A stretch of 15,452 nt of DNA, from assembly GCA_937862675.1 (NCBI GenBank), contig CALMEC010000410.1, positions 1 to 15,452 of the forward strand. Reading direction: 5' to 3'. The notes under the pieces were generated by a model. That model did not search any database. It saw nothing but the letters and a program-made list of their open reading frames with translations, and was not told the DNA's origin. Both the position numbers and the translations under genes were made by a program. This stretch comes from an uncultured Actinomycetes bacterium. GTDB taxonomy: Bacteria; Actinomycetota; Thermoleophilia; Miltoncostaeales; Miltoncostaeaceae. Positions within the stretch are counted from its first letter, which is position 1. Every line of letters begins with the position of its first letter. Positions 7,812 to 14,937 of the stretch are shown here, in pieces.

Positions 7812-8358
7812 GAAAATGCCCGGCTGCCGATGGGCGCCGAGTGGCCTCGCGAACACTAGACGATGCAGGCAGTTCACGGGTTTCGGAGGATGTTTCCCGT
7901 CGCCCGCCGCGTCCTCCCGGCGGTGCATTCGATGGAGCGGCCGGCCGGGTCGCGCGGCCGCGTGGTCTGCGACGGCGGGCGGGACGCCGCAACGGCCCGG
8001 GCGGAGTGCGCGCCGGGGGGCACCGAGGAGTGCTCCCGCCGGCCCTGCGCTCCGATGGGTGGCGCACGGAGGCGGAGCACGCGGCGCGGGCCCGGGACGG
8101 CGCCGGGACACCGGATGGCGCCCATCGCCAGATGTCCGTCCCGGTCCGGGGACCGTCGGGGCGCGTCAGCCGCAGGACGATGATCTCGACGAGCGGATCG
8201 AGCGCTTCAGCGACCGGCCGGCGCCGTGCGGGAACCGACGGTGCTGAGGGTCTCGCACGGCGGACTCCGACGGCGGATCGTGCGCGGTCCGACGCCGGCT
8301 CCCGACGGGAAGGGGGCGCCGGACCGTACGTGCCGGCTGAGAACGACCGAGCGGCTGA
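7812..8358. other. long gene-free, GC-rich stretch between aceB and the CoA-ligase operon
   Basis: This stretch follows the aceB leader palindrome. The left part should contain the aceB promoter, possibly around the minus-strand TAGTGT near 7854. Farther right are potential hairpins: an imperfect GC stem at 8012-8043 nested in CGGAG/CTCCG (8002-8006, 8050-8054), and CGGTCC-gg-GGACCG at 8142-8155. No clean terminator for the CoA-ligase gene was found; GCCGG/CCGGC at 8318-8337 is the best, weak candidate. Frames here are Arg- and Pro-rich and lack ribosome sites, so no gene is called. Confidence 0.4.
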
Positions 8359-9849
8359 TCAGGACCGGTCGGTGAACTCGTTCCGCAGGCGCCGACGGTC
8401 CACCTTGCCGGTGGCACCGCGCGGCAGCTCGTCAAGCCAGCGGATCCTCTGGGGTGCCGCATACGTCCCGACGCTGCGGGCGGCCAGGCGCCGGATGTCC
8501 TGATCCGTCGACGCGTCCGGCGTGATCCCCTGCCGGGCCCGCAGGAAGGCGGCGGCACGCACCAGCCCGTCCTCCATCGGGACGCCCACCACGGCGGCCT
8601 CCTCGACGGCGTCGTGCCGCAGGATCGCCCCCTCCACCTCGACCGGGCTGACCCATCTGCCGTCGACCTTGAACATGTCGTCACGTCGCCCGACGTGGCG
8701 GAACACGCCGTCCTCGCACTTCAGGACGTCCCCCATACGAAGCCAGTCGCCGCGGACGACATCGGCCGTCTCATCCGGCCGGCGGAAGTATCCGGAGGTG
8801 TTGGACGGGCTGCGGATCCACAGACGCCCCGGCGCCCCGTCGGGCACGGGCAAGCCGTCGTCGTCGGCCAGCTTCAGCTCCACGCCGGCGACCGGGCGCC
8901 CCACCGTGCCCGGCAGATGCTCGCCCGGACGGACGGAGAGGACGATGTTGCTGCACTCCGAGCACCCGAAGCCCTCGATGACGTCGAGCCCGTGCGCACG
9001 CATGCGCTCCAGCACGACGGCGGGGAGACTGTCGCCCGAGGACACCGCGAGACGGAGCGATCCGAGGGCCGCCTCGTCCGGGTGGCGCTCCAGGAACGTG
9101 GCCAGCTGCGACCAGAAGGTCGGGACCCCGGAGAGCACGGTCACCCGGTTCCGGGCGACCTCAGCAAGGATCAGGCGCACCGTCGGGCGACGCCGGGTCA
9201 GGACGGCACAGGCGCCCCGGCCCAGCGGCCGGAAGAACCCGTTGCCGAAGCCCAGCGACGCCATGCACTTGGCCACCGACAGCGTCCGGTCTCCTGGTCC
9301 GAGAGCAAGTACCTCCCTGCTGTAGCCCTCGATGCTCGCGATGAGATCACGGTGGGCGTGCATCGCCCCCTTCGGGGCACCGGTGCTGCCGGACGAGAAG
9401 ATCATGTAGGCGAGGTCCGTCGGCAGCACGGGATGGACGGGCTCCGGTGGACCGCTGTCACCCTCCCCCGGTGAGATCCGCGCGAATCCGCCGGGAAGCG
9501 CCGTGTCGGACTCGGTGACGACGATCGCGGGATCGAAGGCCGCGAATGCGGCGGCCAGCCGGGGCGGGTGGGGTTCGAACGGCGCGGCCACCGCACCGAT
9601 GCGCTGTGCTCCGAGGAACGCGGCGCACCAGCCGCGAGAGTCGGGCAGCACGACGGCCACGCGATCCCCGGGGGCGACGCCACGCTCACGCAGGGCACCC
9701 GCGAAGCGCGCCGCCGCCGCGTCGAGCTCCCGGAAGGTCCATGTGCCGTCGTCGTCGACCACGGCGGGATCGTCGCCATGTCCGGCATCGATCCACCGGC
9801 CGACGAGCAGGTGGGCGATGTTCGCGGGGACAGAGGGGTTCCCGGTCAT
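8359..9849 (-). CDS. AMP-forming acyl-CoA synthetase, benzoate-CoA-ligase-like
   Basis: A 496-residue adenylate-forming enzyme that activates a carboxylate as acyl-AMP and transfers it to CoA. The phosphate loop SSGSTGAPKGAMHAH lies at 152-166. GFGCSECSN is the A5 region, WLRMGDV the A7 region, and GRRDDMFKVDGRWVSPVEVEGAI the hinge region. The catalytic Lys482 sits in PRGATGKVDRRRL. The phrase MFKVxGxWVSPxEVE is typical of benzoate-CoA and related aryl-CoA ligases, which suggests an aromatic or short branched acid, but the substrate is not established. ATG 9849 overlaps the stop of the preceding LLM gene by four bases, fixing the start and implying translational coupling. The open frame continues upstream to 10779 only as a shadow of the LLM gene. 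The product is cytoplasmic. Confidence 0.9.
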   Translation of the reverse strand: MTGNPSVPANIAHLLVGRWIDAGHGDDPAVVDDDGTWTFRELDAAAARFAGALRERGVAPGDRVAVVLPDSRGWCAAFLGAQRIGAVAAPFEPHPPRLAAAFAAFDPAIVVTESDTALPGGFARISPGEGDSGPPEPVHPVLPTDLAYMIFSSGSTGAPKGAMHAHRDLIASIEGYSREVLALGPGDRTLSVAKCMASLGFGNGFFRPLGRGACAVLTRRRPTVRLILAEVARNRVTVLSGVPTFWSQLATFLERHPDEAALGSLRLAVSSGDSLPAVVLERMRAHGLDVIEGFGCSECSNIVLSVRPGEHLPGTVGRPVAGVELKLADDDGLPVPDGAPGRLWIRSPSNTSGYFRRPDETADVVRGDWLRMGDVLKCEDGVFRHVGRRDDMFKVDGRWVSPVEVEGAILRHDAVEEAAVVGVPMEDGLVRAAAFLRARQGITPDASTDQDIRRLAARSVGTYAAPQRIRWLDELPRGATGKVDRRRLRNEFTDRS

Positions 9850-10760
9850 CCGGTCTGTTCCGTCGTGTCGGCCAAGGCGTCGATCGTCTCCAGCGGTGTC
9901 CGCGACGGCAGTGCGAACACGACGTCCGTCGCCCCGGCGGCGGCGTACTCGGACAGGCGGTCGCGGAACTCGTCGGGAGGCGCCACGATCCCGGTGGTGG
10001 CGAGCCATCGGATGACGGCGCGCGGCGTCGTGCCCAGGGCGGCGGCCTCGGGGGCGATCCATCTCTCCGTCTCCGCCACCAGGGGAAGGGCGAAGGTGTA
10101 GAGGCAGGTGGCGAAGGCGCCCGGCCGGTCGCCCCGCGCATCCTGCGCGATGTGTCTCCGCGCGGCGAGGGTGACGGGATCGACCCATGCCGCGATGATC
10201 CCGTCGGCTTCGCGGCCGGCGTACTCCAGGAGGCGCGGCCGATGCGCGGCGAGCCAGAGGGGCGGAGCGGCGGACGGGCGGTTGGGGGCGTCCTCGATCA
10301 CCCCGTCCACCGTCGCGCCGTCGGGGTGTGCCCCCATCGCGCGGAACACCTCGACCGTCCGGCGCAGGTGCCGCGCCCGCTCGCGCGGCTCCGGGAACGG
10401 GACGCCGTACGCGCGGTGCTCGGGGACGTCGGACCCGGTCCCAAGCCCGACCACCAGACGCCCTCCGCCGGCGATGGCGTCGATCACGCTGGTCATCCGG
10501 ACCGCCAGGGGCGCCGGGCGATACGAGGCGGACAGGACCGCCACGCCCAGTCGCACGCGCGGGACCAGCGGGGCCAGGGCGGCGAGCGTGGTGAGACCCT
10601 CGAAGGTCGGCTCGCCCTTCATCCGGCCGGGCGACTGCAGGTGATCGTTGACCCAGACGCCATCGAACCCGCGTGCCGCGATCCGCTCCGCGGCCGCGCG
10701 GATCTGGGGCCAGGAACCGCCGTACTGGGGAACGCGGACGCCGATGCGCATCGCCCGCAT
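9846..10760 (-). CDS. LLM-class flavin-dependent (probably F420) oxidoreductase
   Basis: A 304-residue protein of the luciferase-like monooxygenase superfamily, a TIM barrel that uses FMN or, in many actinobacterial members, coenzyme F420. It begins MRIGVRVPQYGGSWPQIRAAAERIAARGFDGVWVNDHL. It contains RLGVAVLSASYRPAPLAVRMTSVIDAIAGGGRLVVGLGTG (about 70-109) and later PPLWLAAHRPRLLEYAGREADGII, all characteristic. The gene is first in a two-gene operon; its TGA overlaps the ATG of the acyl-CoA synthetase. The pairing suggests both act on the same acid or acyl-CoA pool, but substrate and cofactor are inferred only. The start is ambiguous between Met at 10760 and Met at 10751; neither has a strong ribosome site. 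It is divergent from the LapA-like gene. Confidence 0.88.
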   Translation of the reverse strand: MRAMRIGVRVPQYGGSWPQIRAAAERIAARGFDGVWVNDHLQSPGRMKGEPTFEGLTTLAALAPLVPRVRLGVAVLSASYRPAPLAVRMTSVIDAIAGGGRLVVGLGTGSDVPEHRAYGVPFPEPRERARHLRRTVEVFRAMGAHPDGATVDGVIEDAPNRPSAAPPLWLAAHRPRLLEYAGREADGIIAAWVDPVTLAARRHIAQDARGDRPGAFATCLYTFALPLVAETERWIAPEAAALGTTPRAVIRWLATTGIVAPPDEFRDRLSEYAAAGATDVVFALPSRTPLETIDALADTTEQTG

Positions 10761-10904
10761 CGTACGCCCCGCCGTTCACGTGGGCGCGACGGCCGCATCG
10801 TCGTCGGATCGCCTCCGCGGCCAGGTGTCATGATGCTGATCAGTCGGACCGATCCGCGGCGAGCAACATCGTCAGACCCGACGCCACAACGTCAGCTCTG
10901 CATC

Positions 10905-10910
10905 AGGAGG
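10905..10910 (+). promoter_or_regulatory. ribosome binding site of the LapA-like gene
   Basis: AGGAGG, a full consensus Shine-Dalgarno, lies 5 nt before ATG 10916. It sets the start and rules out the longer in-frame extension upstream. Confidence 0.85.
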
Positions 10911-10915
10911 GCCTC

Positions 10916-11146
10916 ATGGCCGAGCGGTCTCAGTCGAACAACGGGATGAGCACCGGGGAGCGTGCCCGGATGATCGTCGGTGCGATCATCGTCATCCTGA
11001 TCGTGTGGTTCGCCATCGCGAACCGCCACCGCGTCCGGGTCGACTTCCTGCTCTTCGATCGCAACTCCCGGATGATCTACGTCATCATCGGCTCCGCTCT
11101 CCTCGGCGCCATCGCCGACCGCCTGTTCTTCAAGAAGAAGAAGTAG
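10916..11146 (+). CDS. LapA/DUF1049-type small membrane protein
   Basis: A 76-residue protein with a short polar N-terminus and two hydrophobic helices, about 20-38 (IVGAIIVILIVWFAIANR) and 51-68 (MIYVIIGSALLGAIADRLFF), ending in KKKK. The pattern 'IVWFAIANRHRVRVDFLLF' then 'VIIGSALLGAIADRLFF' matches the LapA/DUF1049 domain. In E. coli that family includes LapA, which with LapB influences lipopolysaccharide assembly; in Gram-positive-type actinobacteria its role is not known. The basic end would lie in the cytoplasm. It is divergent from the LLM gene and followed by a hairpin, so it is probably monocistronic. Family assignment is fairly sure, function is not. Confidence 0.85.
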   Translation: MAERSQSNNGMSTGERARMIVGAIIVILIVWFAIANRHRVRVDFLLFDRNSRMIYVIIGSALLGAIADRLFFKKKK

Positions 11147-11162
11147 CCCGGTCCACATCCGG

Positions 11163-11193
11163 TCGCAGGGGGCCGTCGGCCGGGCCCCTGCGA
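11163..11193 (+). terminator. terminator hairpin after the LapA-like gene
   Basis: TCGCAGGGG (11163-11171) pairs perfectly with CCCCTGCGA (11185-11193), with an inner GGCC/GGCC pairing possible. It lies 16 nt past the stop and is not followed by a T run. It overlaps the upstream ATG at 11193, which argues against that ATG as the start of the next gene. Confidence 0.55.
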
Positions 11194-11198
11194 TGACC

Positions 11199-11204
11199 TA
11201 TCAT
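11199..11204 (+). promoter_or_regulatory. candidate -10 box of the HxlR-type gene
   Basis: TATCAT matches TATAAT at five of six positions and would start a message near 11211, between the terminator hairpin and the AGGGA ribosome site. No good -35 box was found at the usual distance. Confidence 0.3.
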
Positions 11205-11228
11205 CCGGAGAGTGACTCGTCGAATGAC

Positions 11229-11233
11229 AGGGA
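11229..11233 (+). promoter_or_regulatory. ribosome binding site of the HxlR-type gene
   Basis: AGGGA lies 7 nt before ATG 11241. It is the better-supported start than ATG 11193, which sits at the foot of a hairpin without a ribosome site. Confidence 0.5.
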
Positions 11234-11240
11234 CCCTCTG

Positions 11241-11573
11241 ATGGCCGTCGGACGTGAGACCGAGACACAGTGCTCGGTCCTCGAGGACGTCATGGGTGTC
11301 CTCGGACGTGCCTGGGCCGGCGCGGTCATCCAGGCCATGATCGACGGCAACCGGCGCTTCTCCGACATCGGGCGCGCCATCCCCGGAGTGACGGACGCGG
11401 TCCTCTCCGCGCGGTTGAAGGAGCTCTGTGCGCGCGGACTCGCCGAGCGGCAGGTCGATCCGGGGCCCCCGGTCAGCGTGTCGTACCACCTGACCGACGC
11501 CGGTCGCGACGTGGCCCCCGTGCTGGATGCGGTGCGCGCGTACGGGGCGGCCCATCCCGAGGTGATCGGCTAG
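11241..11573 (+). CDS. HxlR-type winged-helix transcription regulator
   Basis: A 110-residue HxlR-family regulator, a small dimeric winged helix that often responds to reactive aldehydes or redox state. The family pattern is clear: a conserved Cys11 followed by VLEDVMGVLGRAWAGAVIQAM, then NRRFSDIGRAIPGVTDAVLSARLKELCARGLAER, and the wing SVSYHLTDAGRDVAPVL. Length is normal for the family with this start; an alternative ATG at 11193 would add 16 residues. It stands between the LapA-like gene and the convergent icmF. Such regulators often act on an adjacent gene, but here neither neighbour is divergently transcribed from it, so its target cannot be read from context. Cys11 could be a redox sensor, as in other members; this is inference. 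Confidence 0.88.
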   Translation: MAVGRETETQCSVLEDVMGVLGRAWAGAVIQAMIDGNRRFSDIGRAIPGVTDAVLSARLKELCARGLAERQVDPGPPVSVSYHLTDAGRDVAPVLDAVRAYGAAHPEVIG

Positions 11574-11584
11574 ACGACCGGTGC

Positions 11585-11627
11585 GCCGACGACCCGCGTC
11601 CAGACCAGGGGGGTCGAGGACGTCGGC
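11585..11627. terminator. possible bidirectional terminator between the HxlR-type gene and icmF
   Basis: GCCGACG (11585-11591) pairs with CGTCGGC (11621-11627). Inside, GACCC pairs with GGGTC (11611-11615), interrupted by a 3' bulge. It sits in the 65-nt gap between two convergent stops. The loop is large and T runs are short, so this is tentative. Confidence 0.4.
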
Positions 11628-11638
11628 CCGTGGTGTTC

Positions 11639-14600
11639 TCACATGCCGCGCCGGTACTGTCCGCCGACCTCGAAGAGTGCATCGGTGATCTGACCCAGTG
11701 TGCAGACGCGGACCGCTCCCATGAGCTCGGCGAACACGTTCCCGTCGGACATGGCCGTCTCGCGCAGACGCCGGAGCGCGGCGGTCGCCTCCTGAGCGTG
11801 GCGTTCACGGAAGTTCTGGACGCGGGTGACCTGGGACTCCTTCTCCTCGTCGCTCGCACGGGACAGCGTGACCGGACGATCGGCTCCGGGCCGCTCCGTG
11901 CCGCGGAAGGTGTTGACCCCGATCACCGCGAGCGTCCCGTCGTGCTTGCGCTCCTCGTAGAGCAGCGACTCGTCCTGGATCCGTCCGCGCTGGTAGCCCG
12001 TCTCCATGGCCCCCAGCACGCCTCCGCGCTCGTCCAGGCGGTCGAACTCGGCGAGGACGGCCTCCTCCACCAGGTCGGTGAGCTGGTCGACGACGTACGA
12101 GCCCTGGAGCGGGTTCTCGTTCATCGAGAGCCCCCACTCCTCGGTGATGACGAGCTGGATCGCCAGCGCACGCCGGACGGACTCCTCGCTCGGGGTGGTC
12201 ACGGCCTCGTCGTAGGCGTTGGTGTGCAGCGAGTTGGCGTTGTCGTAGACCGCCGTCAGCGCCTGCAGGGTCGTGCGGATGTCGTTGAACGCCATCTCCC
12301 GGTCGTGCAGTGAGCGACCGCTGGTCTGGACGTGGTACTTCAGCTTCTGCGAGCGCTCGCCGGCCCCGTAGCGGTCGCGCATCGCGATGGCCCAGACCCG
12401 CCGCGCGACACGGCCGAGCACCGAGTACTCGGGGTCCATGCCGCTCGAGAAGAAGAACGAGAGGTTCGGGGCGAAGTCGTCGACGGCCATCCCGCGGGCG
12501 AGATACGCCTCGACGTAGGTGAACCCGTTCGCGAGGGTGAACGCCAGCTGGGTGATCGGGTTGGCCCCGGCCTCGGCGATGTGGTACCCGGAGATGGACA
12601 CCGAGTAGAAGTTGCGGACGCCGTGCGCGATGAACCACTCCTGTACGTCGGCCATCATCCGCAACGAGAAGTCCGTTGAGAACAGGCAGGTGTTCTGGCC
12701 CTGGTCTTCCTTCAGGATGTCGGCCTGGACGGTGCCCCGGACCGCGCCCAGGGCGTCCGCGGTGAGTGTCTCGTGCTCGGCCGGATCCGGATCCCGGCCC
12801 GTGTCCGCGCGGAACGCGTCGACCTCCTGGTCGAGCACGGTGTTCAGGAAGAGAGCGAGCATCGCCGGCGCCGGACCGTTGATGGTCATGGACACGCTGG
12901 TCGCGGGGGACGTGAGCCGGAATCCCTCGTACAGCGTCCGCATGTCGTCGATCGTGGCGATGCTCACCCCGGACGTGCCGATCTTCCCGTAGATGTCGGG
13001 CCGGCGGTCGGGATCGCGGCCGTAGAGGGTCACCGAGTCGAACGCCGTGGAGAGGCGCGTCGCCGGACTGCCCTCGGACAGGAGCCGGAACCGGCGGTTG
13101 GTCCGGGTGGCGTCGCCCTCACCGGCGAACATCCGCGCGGGACTCTCCTCCTCGCGTTTGAGCGGGAACACGCCGGCCGTGAAGGGGAAGCGGCCGGGCA
13201 GGTTCTCGCGGCGCCAGAACCGGACCAGGTCGCCGTGATCCGTGTGGCGCGGGAGTGCCACCCGTGGGATCCGGGTGCCCGACAGCGATGTCCGGGTGAG
13301 CGGGGAGCGCGATTCACGGTCACGTACGCAGACCGCCAGCTCGTCACGGGAGTAGGCGGCGACGACGTCGGGCCAGGCCGCGATCCGGTCGCGGATCTCC
13401 GTGGGGAGCCGGTCGCGTGCGGCACCGAGGAGCTCGTCGACGCCGGTCGTGTCGTGCCCCGATCGCGCGAGCTCGGCCGCCACATGCGTGAGCCGCTGAA
13501 GGTCCTGTGCCCGCTCCGCCAGCCGTTCCGTCTCGGAATGGTGCTCGCGCACGGTGCCGGCGATCTGCGAGAGATGGTGGATGCGTCCGGGCGGGATGAG
13601 TCCCCGGCCCGGTGACGACCGCCGGACGTCCACCGCGGCGAGCCGGCCGGGGCGGACGTCCAGGCCGCATCGTGCGAGTCCGTCCCGCAGGTGCTGGTAG
13701 AGCGCGGTCACGCCGTCGTCGCCGAATCGCGACGCCCGGGTGCCGAAGACCGGTGCGGCCCCGGTGGTTCCGCCGGCCGCGGTGCGGTTGCGCGCGGTCT
13801 GACGCTCCACGGCGCGGAGGGCATCCTCGGCCCCACGGCGGTCGAACTTGTTGACGGCAACGGCGTCGGCGAAGTGGAGCATGTCGATCTTCTCGAGCTG
13901 CGACGCCGCCCCGAACTCGGGCGTCATCACGTAGAGCGAGACATCGGCGTACGGGACGATCGCGGCGTCGCCCTGCCCGATTCCGGGGGTCTCGATGACG
14001 ATCAGGTCGAAACGCGCGGCGCGGAGGATGTCGATGACCGTGGAGAGGTGGTCGGGCAGCTCGCGGGCGCCGCGCGTCGCCAGCGACCGGAAGAACACGT
14101 GGTCGCCGTCGAGGCTGTTCATGCGGATGCGGTCGCCGAGGAGTGCGCCGCCGGTCCGCCGTTGCGTGGGGTCGACCGAGACCACCGCGACGCGGTGCGC
14201 GTCGTCCTGGTCGATGCGCAAGCGGCGCACGAGCTCGTCGGTGAGCGACGACTTGCCCGCTCCGCCCGTGCCCGTGATCCCGAGGACGGGCACGGGGCGT
14301 CCGTGGGCGGCCGCCCGGATCGTGGACAGCCACTCGTCGTCGAGGCGTCCCAGCTCGGCTCCCGTGATCGCCCGCGCGACGGCGGACCGCCGACCGGAGA
14401 GCACATCCTCGGGTTCCACCGGGGTCGTCTGCCACAGGTCGACGTCACAGGCGGCGACGACGGAGTTGACCATCCGCGCGAGGCCCATCCGGCGGCCGTC
14501 CTCGGGGCTGAAGATCGTCACGCCCGCACGCTTCAGCCGGGCGATCTCGTCCGGGACGATCACACCCCCGCCGCCTCCTGCCACCCGTATGTGGTCGGCG

Positions 14601-14866
14601 CCGTGCGTGCGCAGGAGGTCCACGACGTACTCGAAGTACTCGACGTGCCCACCCTGGTAGGAGGAGACGGCGATGCCCTGGGCGTCCTCGTCGACGGCCG
14701 CCTCGACGACCTCGAGCGCGGAGCGGTTGTGCCCGAGGTGGATCACCTCGCATCCCTGGGACTGGAAGAGACGCCGCATGATGTTGATGGCAGCGTCGTG
14801 TCCGTCGAAGAGGCTCGATGCGGTGATCAGCCGGACCGGATTTCTCGGTCGATGAAGGTCGGTCAT
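11639..14866 (-). CDS. icmF: fused isobutyryl-CoA mutase
   Basis: IcmF uses adenosylcobalamin to interconvert butyryl-CoA and isobutyryl-CoA, and carries its own G-protein chaperone. Domains of the 1075-residue protein run in order. A B12-binding domain covers about 10-150, with SLFDGHDAAINIM and the axial ligand His23. A MeaB-like GTPase covers about 195-400: Walker A GTGGAGKSS with Lys205, ETPGIGQGD at 292-300, and NKFD at 339-342. A linker follows, then the substrate-binding barrel at about 530-1060. Phe580 (RMFAGEG) and Gln724 (DQGQNTC) occupy the positions that are Tyr and Arg in methylmalonyl-CoA mutase, the usual mark of an isobutyryl-CoA enzyme. His762 lies in SISGYHIAEAG. The ribosome site is weak: GGGGAG is 13 nt before ATG 14866. 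No cobalamin riboswitch was recognised upstream. Confidence 0.97.
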   Translation of the reverse strand: MTDLHRPRNPVRLITASSLFDGHDAAINIMRRLFQSQGCEVIHLGHNRSALEVVEAAVDEDAQGIAVSSYQGGHVEYFEYVVDLLRTHGADHIRVAGGGGGVIVPDEIARLKRAGVTIFSPEDGRRMGLARMVNSVVAACDVDLWQTTPVEPEDVLSGRRSAVARAITGAELGRLDDEWLSTIRAAAHGRPVPVLGITGTGGAGKSSLTDELVRRLRIDQDDAHRVAVVSVDPTQRRTGGALLGDRIRMNSLDGDHVFFRSLATRGARELPDHLSTVIDILRAARFDLIVIETPGIGQGDAAIVPYADVSLYVMTPEFGAASQLEKIDMLHFADAVAVNKFDRRGAEDALRAVERQTARNRTAAGGTTGAAPVFGTRASRFGDDGVTALYQHLRDGLARCGLDVRPGRLAAVDVRRSSPGRGLIPPGRIHHLSQIAGTVREHHSETERLAERAQDLQRLTHVAAELARSGHDTTGVDELLGAARDRLPTEIRDRIAAWPDVVAAYSRDELAVCVRDRESRSPLTRTSLSGTRIPRVALPRHTDHGDLVRFWRRENLPGRFPFTAGVFPLKREEESPARMFAGEGDATRTNRRFRLLSEGSPATRLSTAFDSVTLYGRDPDRRPDIYGKIGTSGVSIATIDDMRTLYEGFRLTSPATSVSMTINGPAPAMLALFLNTVLDQEVDAFRADTGRDPDPAEHETLTADALGAVRGTVQADILKEDQGQNTCLFSTDFSLRMMADVQEWFIAHGVRNFYSVSISGYHIAEAGANPITQLAFTLANGFTYVEAYLARGMAVDDFAPNLSFFFSSGMDPEYSVLGRVARRVWAIAMRDRYGAGERSQKLKYHVQTSGRSLHDREMAFNDIRTTLQALTAVYDNANSLHTNAYDEAVTTPSEESVRRALAIQLVITEEWGLSMNENPLQGSYVVDQLTDLVEEAVLAEFDRLDERGGVLGAMETGYQRGRIQDESLLYEERKHDGTLAVIGVNTFRGTERPGADRPVTLSRASDEEKESQVTRVQNFRERHAQEATAALRRLRETAMSDGNVFAELMGAVRVCTLGQITDALFEVGGQYRRGM

Positions 14867-14889
14867 GTGTGTCGTCCGGCTCCCCGGAT

Positions 14890-14937
14890 GAATTGTCGGA
14901 TATCAAAGTATCTCAATCATTGGATATCCGACGATTC
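14890..14937. promoter_or_regulatory. long inverted repeat upstream of icmF, operator candidate
   Basis: Two 15-nt arms, 14890-14904 and 14923-14937, are complementary at 14 of 15 positions; the inner ten (GTCGGATATC and GATATCCGAC) are perfect. They are 18 nt apart and lie 24-71 nt upstream of the icmF start, in an AT-rich island within very GC-rich DNA. The place and symmetry fit a dimeric repressor binding site over the promoter. Each arm also contains the self-palindrome GATATC. Confidence 0.6.

Noticed and set aside
7789..8067. A 93-codon N-terminal extension of malate synthase.
   Set aside because: It is Arg-, Pro- and Ser-rich, unlike the family, and AAGGAG directly precedes ATG 7788.
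7863..8183. A 106-codon plus-strand frame in the aceB upstream gap.
   Set aside because: No suitable ribosome site, Arg/Pro/Gly-rich composition typical of non-coding GC-rich DNA, and no recognisable motif.
9850..10779. A 310-codon N-terminal extension of the acyl-CoA synthetase frame.
   Set aside because: It lies entirely over the LLM gene in another frame, is Arg- and Pro-rich, and the ATGA overlap gives a natural start at 9849.
11193..11240. An upstream ATG start for the HxlR-type gene.
   Set aside because: It overlaps the foot of a terminator hairpin and lacks a ribosome site, whereas AGGGA precedes ATG 11241.
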